A DNA stretch of 64,000 nt from Salminus brasiliensis (Eukaryota; Chordata; Actinopteri; Characiformes; Bryconidae), in contig NC_132894.1 in assembly GCF_030463535.1 (NCBI RefSeq), positions 10,961,933 through 11,025,932 on the forward strand, given 5' to 3'. Both the position numbers and the translations under genes were made by a program. Shown in pieces: positions 1-19,500 of this stretch. The notes below the pieces were generated by a model that had not been told where the DNA came from, searched no databases, and was given only the letters and a program-made list of their open reading frames with translations. How positions within the stretch are numbered: position 1 is the first letter of the stretch; each line of letters begins with the position of its first letter.

Positions 1-69
1 GGTGCACTCTGCTGGCATATGTCTGAAATGTTGTCATTAGTTCCATCTTATTTTCCCTACTTTCCCCCT

Positions 70-650
70 AGCCTGTTTAGCTAAAAGTGATTTGGTTATG
101 CGGTGATTTAGTTAGATAGTCAGTTGGTAATGTTGTGATTTGATCATGTTGTGATTTGGTTCAATAGTTGTTATAAAGTGGGAATAAGCTACATAGGGAT
201 TTGTTTTTATAATGATTTGGTTATGCTGAAATTTGTTGTGATTTGGTTATAGGGTGAGTTGGTTATGTAGCAACTAGGGTATATGGTGATTTGGTTGTGT
301 TGTGAGTTGGTTACATAGTGATTTGGTTATATAGTGATTTAGTTATGTAATGATTTTTGTTTATTTTAAATATTTATTTAGAAATTTGGTTATATAGTTA
401 TGTTGTTATGTTATGGTTGTGTTATATAGTAATTTGGTTATATAGCGATTTCATTATACAGTGATTTGGTTAAGTTGTGATTTAGTTATTTAGTAATTTG
501 GTTGTGTAGTGATTTGGTTAAGTTGTGATTTGGTTATATGGTGATTTGGTTAAGTTGTGATTTAGTTATTTAGCAATTTGGTTGTGTAGTGATTTGGTTA
601 TATAGCGATTTGGTTATGTTGTAATATGGTTAGACACTGATTTGGCTATA
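70..650. repeat. Degenerate AT-rich tandem repeat
   Basis: The phrase GTGATTTGGTTATATA and close variants (GTGATTTGGTTAAGTT, GTGATTTGGTTATGTT) recur at short, irregular spacing through this stretch. The copies are in one orientation and about 15-17 bases long, with a break near 360-400. It is an old minisatellite in what should be an upstream intron of adgrl4. No coding exon is visible between 1 and 1530. Confidence 0.8.
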
Positions 651-1530
651 CATTGCACATATTGTTTCCTATTGTTTTTACAATCTGTGATATTTAAATG
701 ATATTTACATTTTTACACGGTTCCCTTATTTTGCTATTGTCTTTTTGGAATTTTTAACTTACTGCTGCAGAGACAAAGACAACTGGACAGGACATGCTTT
801 TGTCCACGTACATACAGGGCTTGCATAATGGAATGACCTTGAGGTCAGAAGGAAGTGCAGCGTCATCCATACTATCCCTCTTGCTACTGTGCTATTGCTG
901 GTCATTCAGGACAAATTCTTATATGCTCCAATTTTGTATAGATATATGTTTAATAATAACCTGTCAGAATGTTTGGTTTTCTAAAGAACCTTTGCGTGTT
1001 AAGTGGAGATTTAGAAAAAATTATCCACAGTAAAGATCTTTGAGAAAGCAAACGTGGTTTCTTCTATAGCACAGCTCCAAACGTTCAAGTTGTCTTTGCT
1101 TTTAAGATGGAGTGAGAGAAAGTATTGGTTTTGAATAAAAAAGTAAAAAACAGATAAAGGAAACCAAAAAAGGGCCAAATTAAACTGCCTATAATAATAA
1201 TTTAATAATATCAATGAGTTTCACTCGTTCATACCCACACTACCCACTTTTTTTAGTACAAATATTACAATGAAGCAAAAACATTTGTCATTTCTGAAAT
1301 ATACAGTAAAAATATAATGCACTGAATGTACTTGATTCAAATGTATACATTTTTCTCAACTGGATAAAACATATTATATCAATGTCCTTACTATCAAAAG
1401 CAAGCAAACTGAAATGTAAAACTGGGTTGATGTAGAAACGATATACCCAGTCAATAAAATGCTGTTACTGATGGTTTATCCCAACTCAGAATAGTATCTA
1501 AAGCCCTTTTAATCTGTTTCATCCCTGTAG

Positions 1531-8173
<6,643 letters not shown>

Positions 8174-8370
8174 AGAAATCACACCACGACAGCCACCACT
8201 GCAGCAGCATACTGAAAAGTTTCATACAATTGGAACGCTACACCTTGTAAATAGGAACTTGCAGTTAGTTTGCCACCAAAAACACTACATTTTGGGGAAC
8301 ATGTAAAAAAAATAGTTATGTGTAGCAAATGGTAGCTCCAAATATTTATTTTTATGAGTCCATCTACAGA

Positions 8371-8376
8371 ATTAAA
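8371..8376 (+). terminator. adgrl4: Possible polyA signal of adgrl4
   Basis: ATTAAA lies 198 bases after the stop codon. It is the commonest variant of AATAAA. No canonical AATAAA occurs in the first kilobase after the stop. The real site could be further downstream. Confidence 0.4.
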
Positions 8377-9145
8377 GTGCAAGGGCATGTTCATGTAAAT
8401 GTAAAATATCAACTTTTAGTATGGAAGAAGAAGTGTAGCGTAAGGTAAAAATTGCACTAGACCCAAAGAGACAGATAATATGATGACCCCAACTGGCATA
8501 TTTAAATCTACATGGAAAGGTGAGGCTAAGGGTAGTAATTGGTTTGGCTATGGGATCGCACCTAATGACTTCAGTCATATGAAATCCACAATTTCTATGA
8601 ATTCCTAATAAGATCATACATACAAAACCCAAAGGATCAGAGTATGCATAACTGTTCATATTCCCTGTGGGCGCTTATGAAAAGTAGCTAAAGTGCACAT
8701 TCATGTGAAATGTGCTTGAGTAAAATGTCATTTTTGCTTTTGTACTTGAGTAGTAGTAAAGTACTGTATACAAACACAAACAGAACTACTTTATTTCCAG
8801 TAGCTTAAGTTACATGTAATCATTTGTCTTCTGTGCGTACTGTAATAACTCACTGTCATCAACTAACTTATGAGCAGTGTAGATGTTCTTCACTTATGCT
8901 ACAAACAGGTTCTGAGACGACTCCATAATTAGGTGTGGGCAATGTCTGATGGCTTTACAGTAGCTGATGAAGCATTAAAAAGGATTTTTTACTTGTTTTG
9001 ATGTCTACATGTTTTTTTTGTGGGGAGGTGGGATTTGTTGGGGGCACTGTGCACTCAATTAAAATGGTTTGGCTTGTTTTGATGTTTTGGCTGCCATTAG
9101 GTATAATTCCAATAATTAGATCATTCAAAAGTAGATACACTACTA
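8377..9145. other. Intergenic stretch, nothing recognised
   Basis: Probable 3' UTR or spacer of adgrl4. The phrase ACTTGAGTAGTAGTAAAGTAC near 8744 resembles the ACTTGAGTAAAAGTAC motif of common fish transposon relics (also near 28760 and 27490). Short open frames here have no codon pattern or homology I recognise. Confidence 0.5.
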
Positions 9146-9289
9146 CTAGGGGCTCAGCGATTAGAGCTCTCAGCTATTAATGACAGGGTTGTGGGTTTGA
9201 TACCCGGGCTCGGCAAGCAGCCACTGTTGGGACCCTGAGCAAGGCCCCCAGGTGCTGGAGTTGGTTGCCCACTGCTCTGGGTGTGTATG

Positions 9290-9290
<1 letters not shown>
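9146..9290 (+). mobile_element. tRNA-derived SINE
   Basis: A pol III box A-like GGCTCAGCGATTAGAGC at about 9150 and box B-like GGTTTGATACC at 9194-9204 are tRNA-spaced. They are followed by CCCTGAGCAAGGCCCCCAGG, the body phrase shared by many teleost SINEs. A (TA)n tract follows at the 3' end. It is not a tRNA gene, because no cloverleaf closes past box B. Confidence 0.8.

Positions 9291-9291
<1 letters not shown>

Positions 9292-9358
<67 letters not shown>
9292..9358. repeat. (TA)n microsatellite
   Basis: Uninterrupted AT dinucleotide tract of about 67 bases directly after the SINE. Length is likely polymorphic and may be misassembled. Confidence 0.95.
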
Positions 9359-9364
<6 letters not shown>

Positions 9365-10187
9365 GCATTTAAACATATAGTAATAAAATACTAGGACATA
9401 CCATATATCCCCCAACATTTCCCTCCCACCGCGAGATACATAAATAGATGAACATAGAGACAAGGCAGATCCAGACGTATAACAGGCATTGACAAACAGG
9501 CTGCGACACTAAACGAACCTAGAAAAACGCTTGCGTGTATAACTGGACATAGACAAACACTAACCCATACACATAACATGTTAAAAGGTTGTAATTTTGA
9601 ACACTACAAACCTGAGGTGGGAAAACGTATTAGGCTCTCAGTATACTGTAGAAAATATTATCAGGTTCCATAATTTCATCATTGATTATGTGTTGTTATT
9701 GTAGTTGGCAGATCATTTTTCTAGATTACTGTTATCTAAAAATATTGAGCCAGCGCTTTATGGAGATTTGGGTTCTGTCCTTGTCCTTTCAATTGTCCTT
9801 GTCCTGTCAATGAAGAGACTTTGTTTAGTAGTACTATGATGGCTCTGGCAACACCAATGACACTAATGTCAAAATCAGCTGTCAGTAGTATCAGACAGTG
9901 TCTCTAGACAAGAATACCGAGCAAATAACTTCCACAAATCTTATGATATTCATGCAACATTATGAGACATGTCATTATGTAAATGACCAAATACAGCATA
10001 GAATACAGTTAGACTTGGTTGGAAATAGTGCACATAAAACAGAATCACGATCATTATTATTATTTTAATTTACAGGCTTAAAAACATTTAGTCTGGTATT
10101 AGTCTGAAGTGCAAACATCTCTGTATGTGTGTGTGTTTATTTTTCAGTGAGTGCTCTGTATTTGCAGGACGCACTGACATTGTCCGT
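9359..10187. other. Intergenic spacer upstream of vitellogenin
   Basis: AT-rich sequence with no recognisable gene. Short frames on either strand lack conserved content. The last few hundred bases before 10525 are treated as the vitellogenin promoter region. Confidence 0.5.
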
Positions 10188-10474
10188 GGTCACAGTGGAC
10201 CCACACCTTTGTCCCTCTACTCATTTCCACAGGCTCAGCATGAACATGGACTTGGTGTGCAGCCATCTTTCCCCTTGCTTTGGCCTCCTAATAACTGTAA
10301 ATACTGCTCCAGTCACACTTCTCCAACCAAACGGTAAACTCTCTCTGAAGCTATAAACACCCCACAGTGCAGCTGCACGCTCCTGTGTAGGGAGAGAGAG
10401 ATTGCGTCAGGTCATTTCACCTCGCTGATTCTGCCTAGGGGAGATAAGGCGGGCAGGAGAGGGAGGATTGACCT
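10188..10474 (+). promoter_or_regulatory. Candidate estrogen-response half-sites and liver-type sites upstream of vitellogenin
   Basis: GGTCACAGTGGACC (10188-10201) is an imperfect estrogen-response palindrome with one extra base. AGGTCA occurs at 10409-10414 and its complement form TGACCT at 10469-10474, just before the TATA box. ATTGCGTCA (10401-10409) looks like a C/EBP-ATF site and AGATAAGG (10442) like a GATA site. No perfect GGTCAnnnTGACC element is visible. Estrogen control of vitellogenin genes is established for the family; activity of these sites is inference. Confidence 0.45.
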
Positions 10475-10477
10475 CCA

Positions 10478-10484
10478 TATATAA
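10478..10484 (+). promoter_or_regulatory. TATA box of the vitellogenin gene
   Basis: TATATAA lies 47 bases before the ATG at 10525, placing transcription start near 10505-10510 and leaving a 5' UTR of roughly 15-20 bases. Very short leaders are typical of vitellogenin genes. This position rules out the in-frame upstream ATGs at 10486 and 10489 as the translation start. Confidence 0.8.
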
Positions 10485-10524
10485 GATGATGCCCAAGCAT
10501 GTGATTGCACTCCAGCTGTTCATC

Positions 10525-13500
10525 ATGCGCTTGCTCCTCTACTGTCTCTTTGCGGCCTCGGCTGGTATGTATCTCATATAGATAAGAGTGCGGCTTATTT
10601 ACTTTACATAATGTAGGTTAGAGACTATATCACCACCAATGGATCACAATGGACGGCAACAATTTCAGGAACACTACAGTGTTAGTCCTGGCAGATATAA
10701 GCGTGCATTTAGTAACAGCAGTGTTTTTCGCTATGTAAAGAATAGAGCTTATGTGCTAAATAAAGCTGATTTTAATTATGATTTTTTTTTGTTGTTGTTG
10801 TTGTTGTTTTGCCAGCAAGTGAGACCATCAATTATGGTAAGTGAATTATGGTAAATAGACCATAAAATTCTAATAAATCAAAACTGTAAAACTATAGTTA
10901 TTATGTTGTAATGTAAAACTATCAACTCCTACTGTAATCCTAAATGTTATCCTATCCTGTTTATTGCATTGACTCTTTACACTCTCAGACGAAAAGCGTA
11001 ATTTCCAGGATTCCTTTTTCCTCCTAAAGAGCCAAACAATGCCATTGTACACTTAATATAAGTGCAATAATGGCCTTTATAGTCCAAATGCATTTCTTTC
11101 TGAACTGCATATAAATATTTATTTATGTAGGAATGTGTTTAAATATGCATTTTTGTTTGTATGAAAGCAGCACTATTGTCAATACTGCACATTTCACATA
11201 ATTGTAGTTTTATTAACCTGTTTAATTATTTATTTAATTTAATTTATACCTCATTCATTTATATCAAAACACTAATCACAAAGAAAGTCTACTTCTTTAT
11301 AATTAAACTGAGGCATGTACGTAACGATTATTGCTATGTTAGCCTTGAAGCAACAGTTTAGCTAAAGAATCAAACATTTGCTGATGAACTACTTTTAAGA
11401 AAAGGGGGAAATGGTATAAATTTGCTTGTTTTTTTTGGGGGGGGGGGGGGGGGTTTGGACAATACTGCAACTAACCATTTGCTGATCAAAGTTAGATTCA
11501 TGAACGTTTAGGCCCTAGACCTAATAGTAATAATAATGATTATATATAATGATTTTTTTATATTTTCTCATTTTCAGAGCCCACCCTGAATTTCAAAAAA
11601 ACATATGAGTATAAATATGAAGGCGTGGTGAATGTTGGCCGTGATATGGCAGACCTGGCAGAGGCTGGAGTCAAACTGCAGTGCACTTTCAGAATCACTG
11701 GAGTGTCATTACAGCTTTTTCTCCTTCAGGTATGCTCAACTTCATAATAACAAGTATTTACATCTGAGTCCTTTTAGACTCAGATATCAGATACAGCAGA
11801 GTCCTTTAGATGTCATTTACATATTGAATAAGTAACTCTTGCCACTCTGAAAGGGTATCATTGCAGAAACAGAAAATTTAACTCAATGTAAAGGACAAAA
11901 TGGGGTGAATGGGGTAAAACAAAGAAACAAGAAAATAATAGACTAGTGCTAAATGTAATTTTTTTTTATTTGTGCAAATGAGCAGGTTCATCATGTTTGT
12001 TTGCTGCATTAATAATAATCATTTTTACTACAAACATGGTACATAAGAAAGTTCAATTATTTTTTAACACACCAATATTTTATCAAAATAACTGATTTAA
12101 TTATTTGAGGAAAGTGATCTAAATAGCAAATATTACTTAGGAATGGGGTGGACAAAATATCACAATAGACATTATTACAATACACTTCATGTATTATGAT
12201 ATTTTGACACTAAATAATAATTAAATAAAACCAAATAATTGTAAAACTGTTAGTAGAACAATGTTCAAATTTCTTTACATGTCAATACATGTACTGATGA
12301 TATTTCTGATGCACTCAAAAACATTCTGTAAATCACAATACTGTATATTACATCTTTATATTGCCCACCTCTACATACTTATCCACTTATCCATTGTGGT
12401 GGTCTACAGAGGCTTACAAAACACGCTGTCCAAATACTTATGAATCTGACTTTACATAAGGTTGCGTGAATTATTGTAGTCTCTAAGCAATCTTATTTAC
12501 TTTTCCAGATCTCCGGGGTGGAATTTGAAGAGTTTAATGGGATTGCAGGAGAAAGCTCATTCAAAGCTTCGCCTAGTCTCTCCAAACGCTTAACGGCTGA
12601 GCTCAACAGACCTTTTACATTTCAGTACTCAAATGGACAAGTAGTTGACATTCAGACAGCAGCTGAAGTTCCAGACACCATTGTGAACATAGTGAGGGGC
12701 ATTCTGGGATTCCTGCACGTCACAGTCAAAACCACCCAGCAAGTGTATGAGCTTAATGAGGTATCGAACCTTACATTTATACATCAGCATTACCTTCACA
12801 GGCATGGATCTGACATCTGACATGACAATGAACCTCCATGTACCTCTAACGTGCCTTGCTCAAAAATGTACTTTACTATCGCTTCTTCTCAGTTGGGAAT
12901 TCATGGGGTATGCCACAGTGCTTATGCTGTTGAAGAGAATGCAGCTGCCAAAGAGTTATATGTGACCCAAGTGGTCGACATTAGCAACTGCCTCCAAAAA
13001 GCTGCAGTGTATAGTGGAATGGCATTGGCTGGGGAAAGTAAAAACAGCAAACAGGTTTGTATACCTAGTCATCTCATGCGTAATGAGCAGCAGATTATTA
13101 ACAGCCACCAATCAGCCATAACATTAAAACCACCTGCCTTATATTGAATTGGTCCCCCTTATGCCTCCAAAACAGCTCTGATTTCTTAAGGCCTTGACTC
13201 CTCAAGACCTCTGAAGACTCCTTCTTTCTTGGAGCATTTTTGGTCGATACTGATCACTGCACTGGGAACACACCTCCAGACCTACCCGATGTTTTGAGAT
13301 GTTCTGACCCAGTTGTCTAGCCATCACAATTTGGCTCTTGTCAGAGTGATTATTACACTTGTTCATTTTTACAGCCTTCAACACATCAACTTCAGGAACT
13401 CACTGTTCACTTGCTGACTAATACTGTATGTAGGTCCCAACCCCTAACAGGTTCAGTTGTAGTGGGATAATCAATGTCATTCACTTCACCTGTCAGTGGT

Positions 13501-16500
13501 TTAAATGGCATGGCTGATTGCATCTCCACAATGGTAACATTAAAAAAGGTCCATTCATCATGAAATGTAAATGACAGCTAGCACTGAAAAATGTTGTGGA
13601 AAGAAATGAATGAAGTTACGTGGTTCTATGGTATAATATACTCACATGCGGCCTTATATTCTACTATTTGGGTTTTCAGAGAGGTGAAAATGTCGTAGCC
13701 ACTGTGACGTATGCATATACTGTGAAGTCTACAGAAACTGGTGGTCTAATTACACAAGCCTCTGCTCAAGAAAGGCACCACTTCTCCCCATTCAACGTAA
13801 AGGGAGGTAACACTAAAGTGAAGGCCGTGTAAGTTCTGTTCAATCTGATTCAAAGTAGCACATCTATACACGGTCTAGACAAAAGTATTGGGTAACTGTC
13901 TCTGGGAAGAGACACCCCACCCCACCTCATTCCCAACTCCCCAACTCATCCCAAAAGTATTGGATGGAGCACTAACCAATATCCCAGTGAACACAGTTCC
14001 ACTGCTCCACAGCTCAATGCTAGAGGGCTTTATACCCCTCGAGCCCATGCCTGGTATAAGGCATGGTGCCAATACGTTCATGTTTATCTGCCCCAGAGTG
14101 TCAATTCTGATCTACAGGGGCTAGACAAGCTGTATATTTGCATTTGCACATCTGTGTCAGCAATAAGTTCAACATCAAGTAGCTGAATACTTTCATTAGA
14201 GGGGGTCTCCACAAACATTGGGACATATAGTGTAGTGTATATTACAACTTGCTGGCTCATTTAAATATCCTCCACATTGGTTCTATTTTTCCTTGAGGTG
14301 TACATTCAAGCTAATAACTACAAGTGTATTACCCTTAAACCTTAAGTTAATGATTCAATTAGTTGTATTCACCTTTAGATTACTAGGTTTAGGACTTTGT
14401 GGTACCACAGGGTTCAATTTAAGGGCCTATTAAAGTGATGTATAGTAATAAAGTGTGGGCATACAGGCTTTAAAAGGGTTTAATGGGCTAAATACTCTGT
14501 CAATCATAACTTTACAGTAGTAAGTAGTACAATTTTCCATTCACTGCTGTTTCCCTTCACAGACGGAACATTGTGCTACTCAAACAGACGAACACTGTTG
14601 GGAAACCAGTGACAGGTCAAGTAAAAAGCCGGGGGAATCTAATGTACAAAGTGGTGAAAAGTCTAGGCCCAATGCCAGTTCTACTGATAAATCTAACCAA
14701 CCCAGTGGCCAAGGTTAGTCTTGTGATTAAAAGCTATCATCAAACGTGAGAAGAAAAAATCATCAGTCATTTTCACTAATTAATTTTACTCACAAATCTC
14801 TACAGATTTCTGACCTAATCAAACATTTGGCTCAATCAAACATCTACCAAGTGGACCATGCCACAAGCGCTGATGTTCTTGCTCTTATTCAACTGCTCCG
14901 TACATCAACGTATGAGGATCTAGAGCTGTTGTGGAAACAACTATCAGGAAACAGTGAGCACAGGTATTAATTTACCGCTGGTCTGGGTAGCAGGAGAGAT
15001 AGAACTGGAGAGACGTTGGGTGATTTCACTTGGTGATTTCTTCTTGACTAGGAGGTGGTTCCTGGACACAGTTGTTGAGGTGACAGATGAGAGGCTTGTC
15101 AAGTTCCTCAAAAGCAGATTCAAGGCTGGAGACATCTCTGCAAATGAAGCTGGGCAGGCAATTCTATTGGCACTCAACCACCTATCAGCTGAACCTGAAT
15201 TAGCCGAAATGGCAAAGGTAAGAACTGCATGATGAGGGTGTAAATATTTTGACAGTTGTATTAAAATCTCGCAATGCCACCACCAATTATGGCTGGAGGT
15301 TTAAGAGAACATAACTAGCCACACAGAGAGAAGTATGGCTTTGTTACCTCTAGGCATGTCCTGATTCGATCCAGTGGATCGGGATCCAGGCATATTTGAA
15401 TGGATCGGGCATCGGCTATTTTAATCCCAGTCCAGTTTCAAGGCACTGTTTTAAACCCTTAACACTCCAAGGTTAAATACACACTAAGGTGTGTTATTCC
15501 AGATCTACAAGAACGTATGTGTAAACTGGTGGGGCAATTCTTTGGTAAAAGAAGTGTATAATAAAACTTTGTTAAAAAATGTTTTATTACACACACGGTG
15601 TTGATAGTGCAATCTGGACTGATCTTACTCCTGTCCTCTGCAGGAGTTTTTGACCATCCCCTTCAGCAAGTCCCATCCACTCCTGTGGAATACAGTTGTC
15701 TTATCATACGGTTCTCTGGCATACAGAGTGTATGCTCATGTGAATCCTTGCCCAGTCGTCACAGTGCAGGTATGATATTAAATTTCATAAAAGAAACCAC
15801 TGCTTCACATCACATCAACCTCTGATGAGTGCTAATTATGTTGCCATTCATTTTTGCTCATCTTTTGCAGCCACTGCTGGATATGGCTATTAATGGGCTA
15901 ACTAAAAACAATGAGGGAGAGATGGTGCTTGCTCTGAAGGCTTTAGGAAATGCAGGTCATCCTTTGAGCATTAAGACCATACTGAAGTTCCTTCCTGGCT
16001 TCTCAGTGAAGGCTGATAGCCTCTCCACCAGAGTGCAGAGTGTGGCTGTACAGGCCCTCCGACACCTCGCCATCAGAGACCCGAACAATGTAAGCACCAA
16101 CACATGTCCTGTAACTTCTTTTTGCACTGTGTAGTTCTATGATAACAGACTGTAGTCCATCTGTTTCTCTGTAAACGTTGCTAGCCTCCTTTCACCCTGT
16201 TCTTCAATGCTCAGGACCTCCACAGAGCAGACATTATTTGGGTGGTGAGTCATTATCATCACTGCAGTGACACTGACATGGTGGTGGTGTGTTAGCAGTG
16301 CTAGACTGGAGTGTTTAAACACCTCAGTGCCACTGCTGGACTGAGAATAGTCCACCAAAAAATATGCAACCAGCAGCATCCTGTGGGCAGCATCCTGTGT
16401 CTAATGATGAAGGATAAAGGATGACCCACACACTGGCAGCAACAGATACGCTCCTGTCCCCGACTTTACATCTAGGTAGGAGTGTCTAACAGAGTGAACC

Positions 16501-19500
16501 CAGTGTTTAAAAACTCCAGCAGCACTGCTGTGTCTGATCCACTCGTACCAGCACAGCACACACTAACACACCACCACAAAATATCAGTGTCACTGCAGTG
16601 CCAAGAATGACCCACCACCCAAATAATACCTGCTCTGTGGTGGTCCTGTGGGGTCCTGAGCAGTAAAGAAAGAGTGAAAAGAGGCTAACAAAGTATGCAG
16701 AGCAACAGATGGACTACAGATTGTCTGGAATTACAGAACTACACAGAGCTCCTTTATGGTGAGTGGAGCTGATAATATGAACAACACGTGTAGAAACAAG
16801 GAGGTGGTGTTATTGTTGTGGCTGATCTGTTTATATTGCTCTAAATTTCTTAAATCCAATTGTAATTTTAAAAACAATTGCAAGACAGGGCAGAGGAGAA
16901 AGAAGACATTTAAGCAGACAGATTAAAATAAGGATGGTGAAGGCTATGCTGATTACACAGTTGTAATTAAGCTGTGACCATGACTTTTATTAAGCCATGG
17001 GAATGAGATAATTAAGTCCTTCCCATGCCTTACTAAATTGCAGCCACACATCTTGTTCCAATACCTTAATAAGCCGTGGCGCTAGATTATTGTTATTAAG
17101 AAGGGAAGTCACCAGCAGGGCAACGTAATGTACATATTTAATTTAAGTACATTTAATATATGACTGTTATCAGTGTTCATCAGCGTAGGATTAGACTCCC
17201 CAGGGCCACTCTTAGCAAAAAAAAACAAAAAAAAAAGAACATCTGCAATCACTCTAGTTTAACTGTGGCTCTGGGAGACATGGAATCTGATTGGCTTTCA
17301 ATCCAGTGCGATCTACGCACTGGTATCCAGCAATACTTGTGACCTTGTTACTTGTCACTTATTGCAAGGCAAATCTGTCCAGACCTCTTCTGAGATTTGC
17401 TGGAGAAAGCTGGGGGGTAATCATCAGTGTCGCATCTTCTGTTGATATGAACATTGCTCAGAAAAACGCGTTGCTGCGTTGGAGTGGTGTTGAAAACTGG
17501 GGAATACTGTTTATAACACTTGTAGATTGCACTAGAACAGCCAGCAGTGTTTTTATCCTGTATCTCGCTTAGCTTCCTCCCAGTCCCAGGTGTGGTGTTT
17601 TGCCTGGGTAAAATTGGCATTTACAAGTGGGAAACTAGCTGCTATGGAACACTGGTCTATAACCTCTAGTACTGGGTCCATGTTAACATGTCAAATTCTT
17701 ATGCCTCAATATGACAGAAATCCCGACACAGTTAATTTATTAATTTATTATTATATATTTATTATTTATTTCTTACTTTCTTTCTTTATTTTCTGAACTG
17801 TTGTATAAAAGCAATAGAACACTAAAGATTGTGTTCGCCTTCCGCTCATGTCAGCTTCATTACAATCATGCTGTTATTTCACTTTCCTGATCCTGGCATT
17901 TCCTGTCTGGTCTGGTAACCTTGTTCTCTTGTTTGCCCTGGTAATCTGATTCTGTTTTTTTATCTTGTCCCAGCTTTAGTCCTCCCCTGTTTTGCTGAAG
18001 CCCAGCTTTAAAGTTTTTGTTCATTGTTTTTCGAAGCCCAGCTTTGAGATTTGGTTCATTGTTTTTACCAAGCCTTGTTTTGTGTTTGGTTAACCGCCAC
18101 GTCTTAAACCCCTGTGTAGTGTTTTGCTTTACCTGTATGTCCATAACCTCTAGTACTGGGTCCGTGTTAACATGTCAGATTCTTATGCCTCAATATGACA
18201 GAAATCCCGACACAATTAATTAATTTATTTATTATTATATTTATTATTTATTTCTTGCTTTCTTCCTTTATTTTCAAAAAGCAATAGAACACTAAAGATT
18301 GTGTTCGCCTTCCGCTCGTGTCAGCTTCATTACACTCATGCTGTTATTTCACTTTAACACCCTCCCTCTATTGCTTTTTTATTGCTGTACATGCCGACAA
18401 ATTGAAACTAATCCATTGCTAAAAATACAATGCAAACCCAACCAACAACTGGTCTTCTTTCCTTTCAGGTGCAGGACATTGCTCTAACCATCTTTGCCGA
18501 AAGAACTCTTCCTGCTGAAATCCGAATGCTGGCTTCTATGATCCTGCTGGAGACAAAGCCTCCTGTTGCTCTGATCTCAGCAGTGGCAGACCTGTTGCTG
18601 CAGGAGAACAACCTTCAGGTGGGGAGCTTCACTTATTCTCAGCTCAGAGCCCTCTCACGATCCCGCACACCCGACAATCAGTACCTGTAAGTACAGCATC
18701 ATTCCCTCTACATACAATATGTACTTTAACATAATATCCAGTGTAAAGTGAGGTGGGAGAAAATCATGGGCCATTACCTGGGGATGAAAAGTGATCAGAG
18801 TTGATTTGCTTTTTAAATCAAAGAAGTCAAGCCAATCCCAATAATTACTACAGCGGTGCATGTCATTTAGCATTTGTTTTCATTGACCTGCAATGTCATA
18901 GAGGCATTGTTATACTGTATTTGTTACTATAGTATGCTGAGAAATGATACCAGTGTAATTCCCACACAAATCATTTCTAAATGAAACTTCTGTCAGGCCC
19001 TTGTTGTCACGCTCTCCCCCATGGTGATCCCAGGACTCCACCCACAGGCCCATATAACGACTTTCCCCTCGTTTTCGTGATTCACTGCAGCACCTGGGAC
19101 TGTGGCTTCTTAAGCCCAGTCCACAGACTAGTAGGTGCCGTGTATTAGCTTTGTTGCACCCTCTGTACCACACTCTGTGTTCCAAGGGCTGTTCAAGGGG
19201 AAAGAAATCTGATCCTGGCATTTCCTGTCTGGTCTGGTAACCTTGTTCTCTTGTTTGCCCTGGTAATCTGATTCTGTTTTTATCTTGTCCCAGCTTTAGT
19301 CCTCCCCTGTTTTGCTGAAGCCCTGCTTCAAAGTTTTTGTTTTCATTGTTTTCCGAAGCCCTGTTTTGAGATTTGGTTTATTGTTTTTACCAAGCCTTGT
19401 TTTGTGTTTGGTTAACCGCCCCCGCCTAGTGTTCTGCTTTTCTTGTATGTTTTGTGTTTTTCCCCTGTATCTCGCTTAGCTTCCTCCCAGTCCCAGGTGT

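Noticed and set aside
772-840. Possible EGF-like adgrl4 exon after CTGCAG at 771 with several cysteine codons
   Set aside because: The frame reaches a stop within about 22 codons, there is no suitable donor, and the cysteine spacing is not EGF-like.
9146-9220. tRNA gene
   Set aside because: Only A and B boxes are tRNA-like; no acceptor stem closes and a SINE body follows.
10486-10524. Upstream in-frame vitellogenin start codons
   Set aside because: They are 2-9 bases from the TATA box and so should precede the transcription start.
13875-14124. Overlapping 68-78 codon frames on both strands
   Set aside because: They lie wholly inside the reversed family A transposon.
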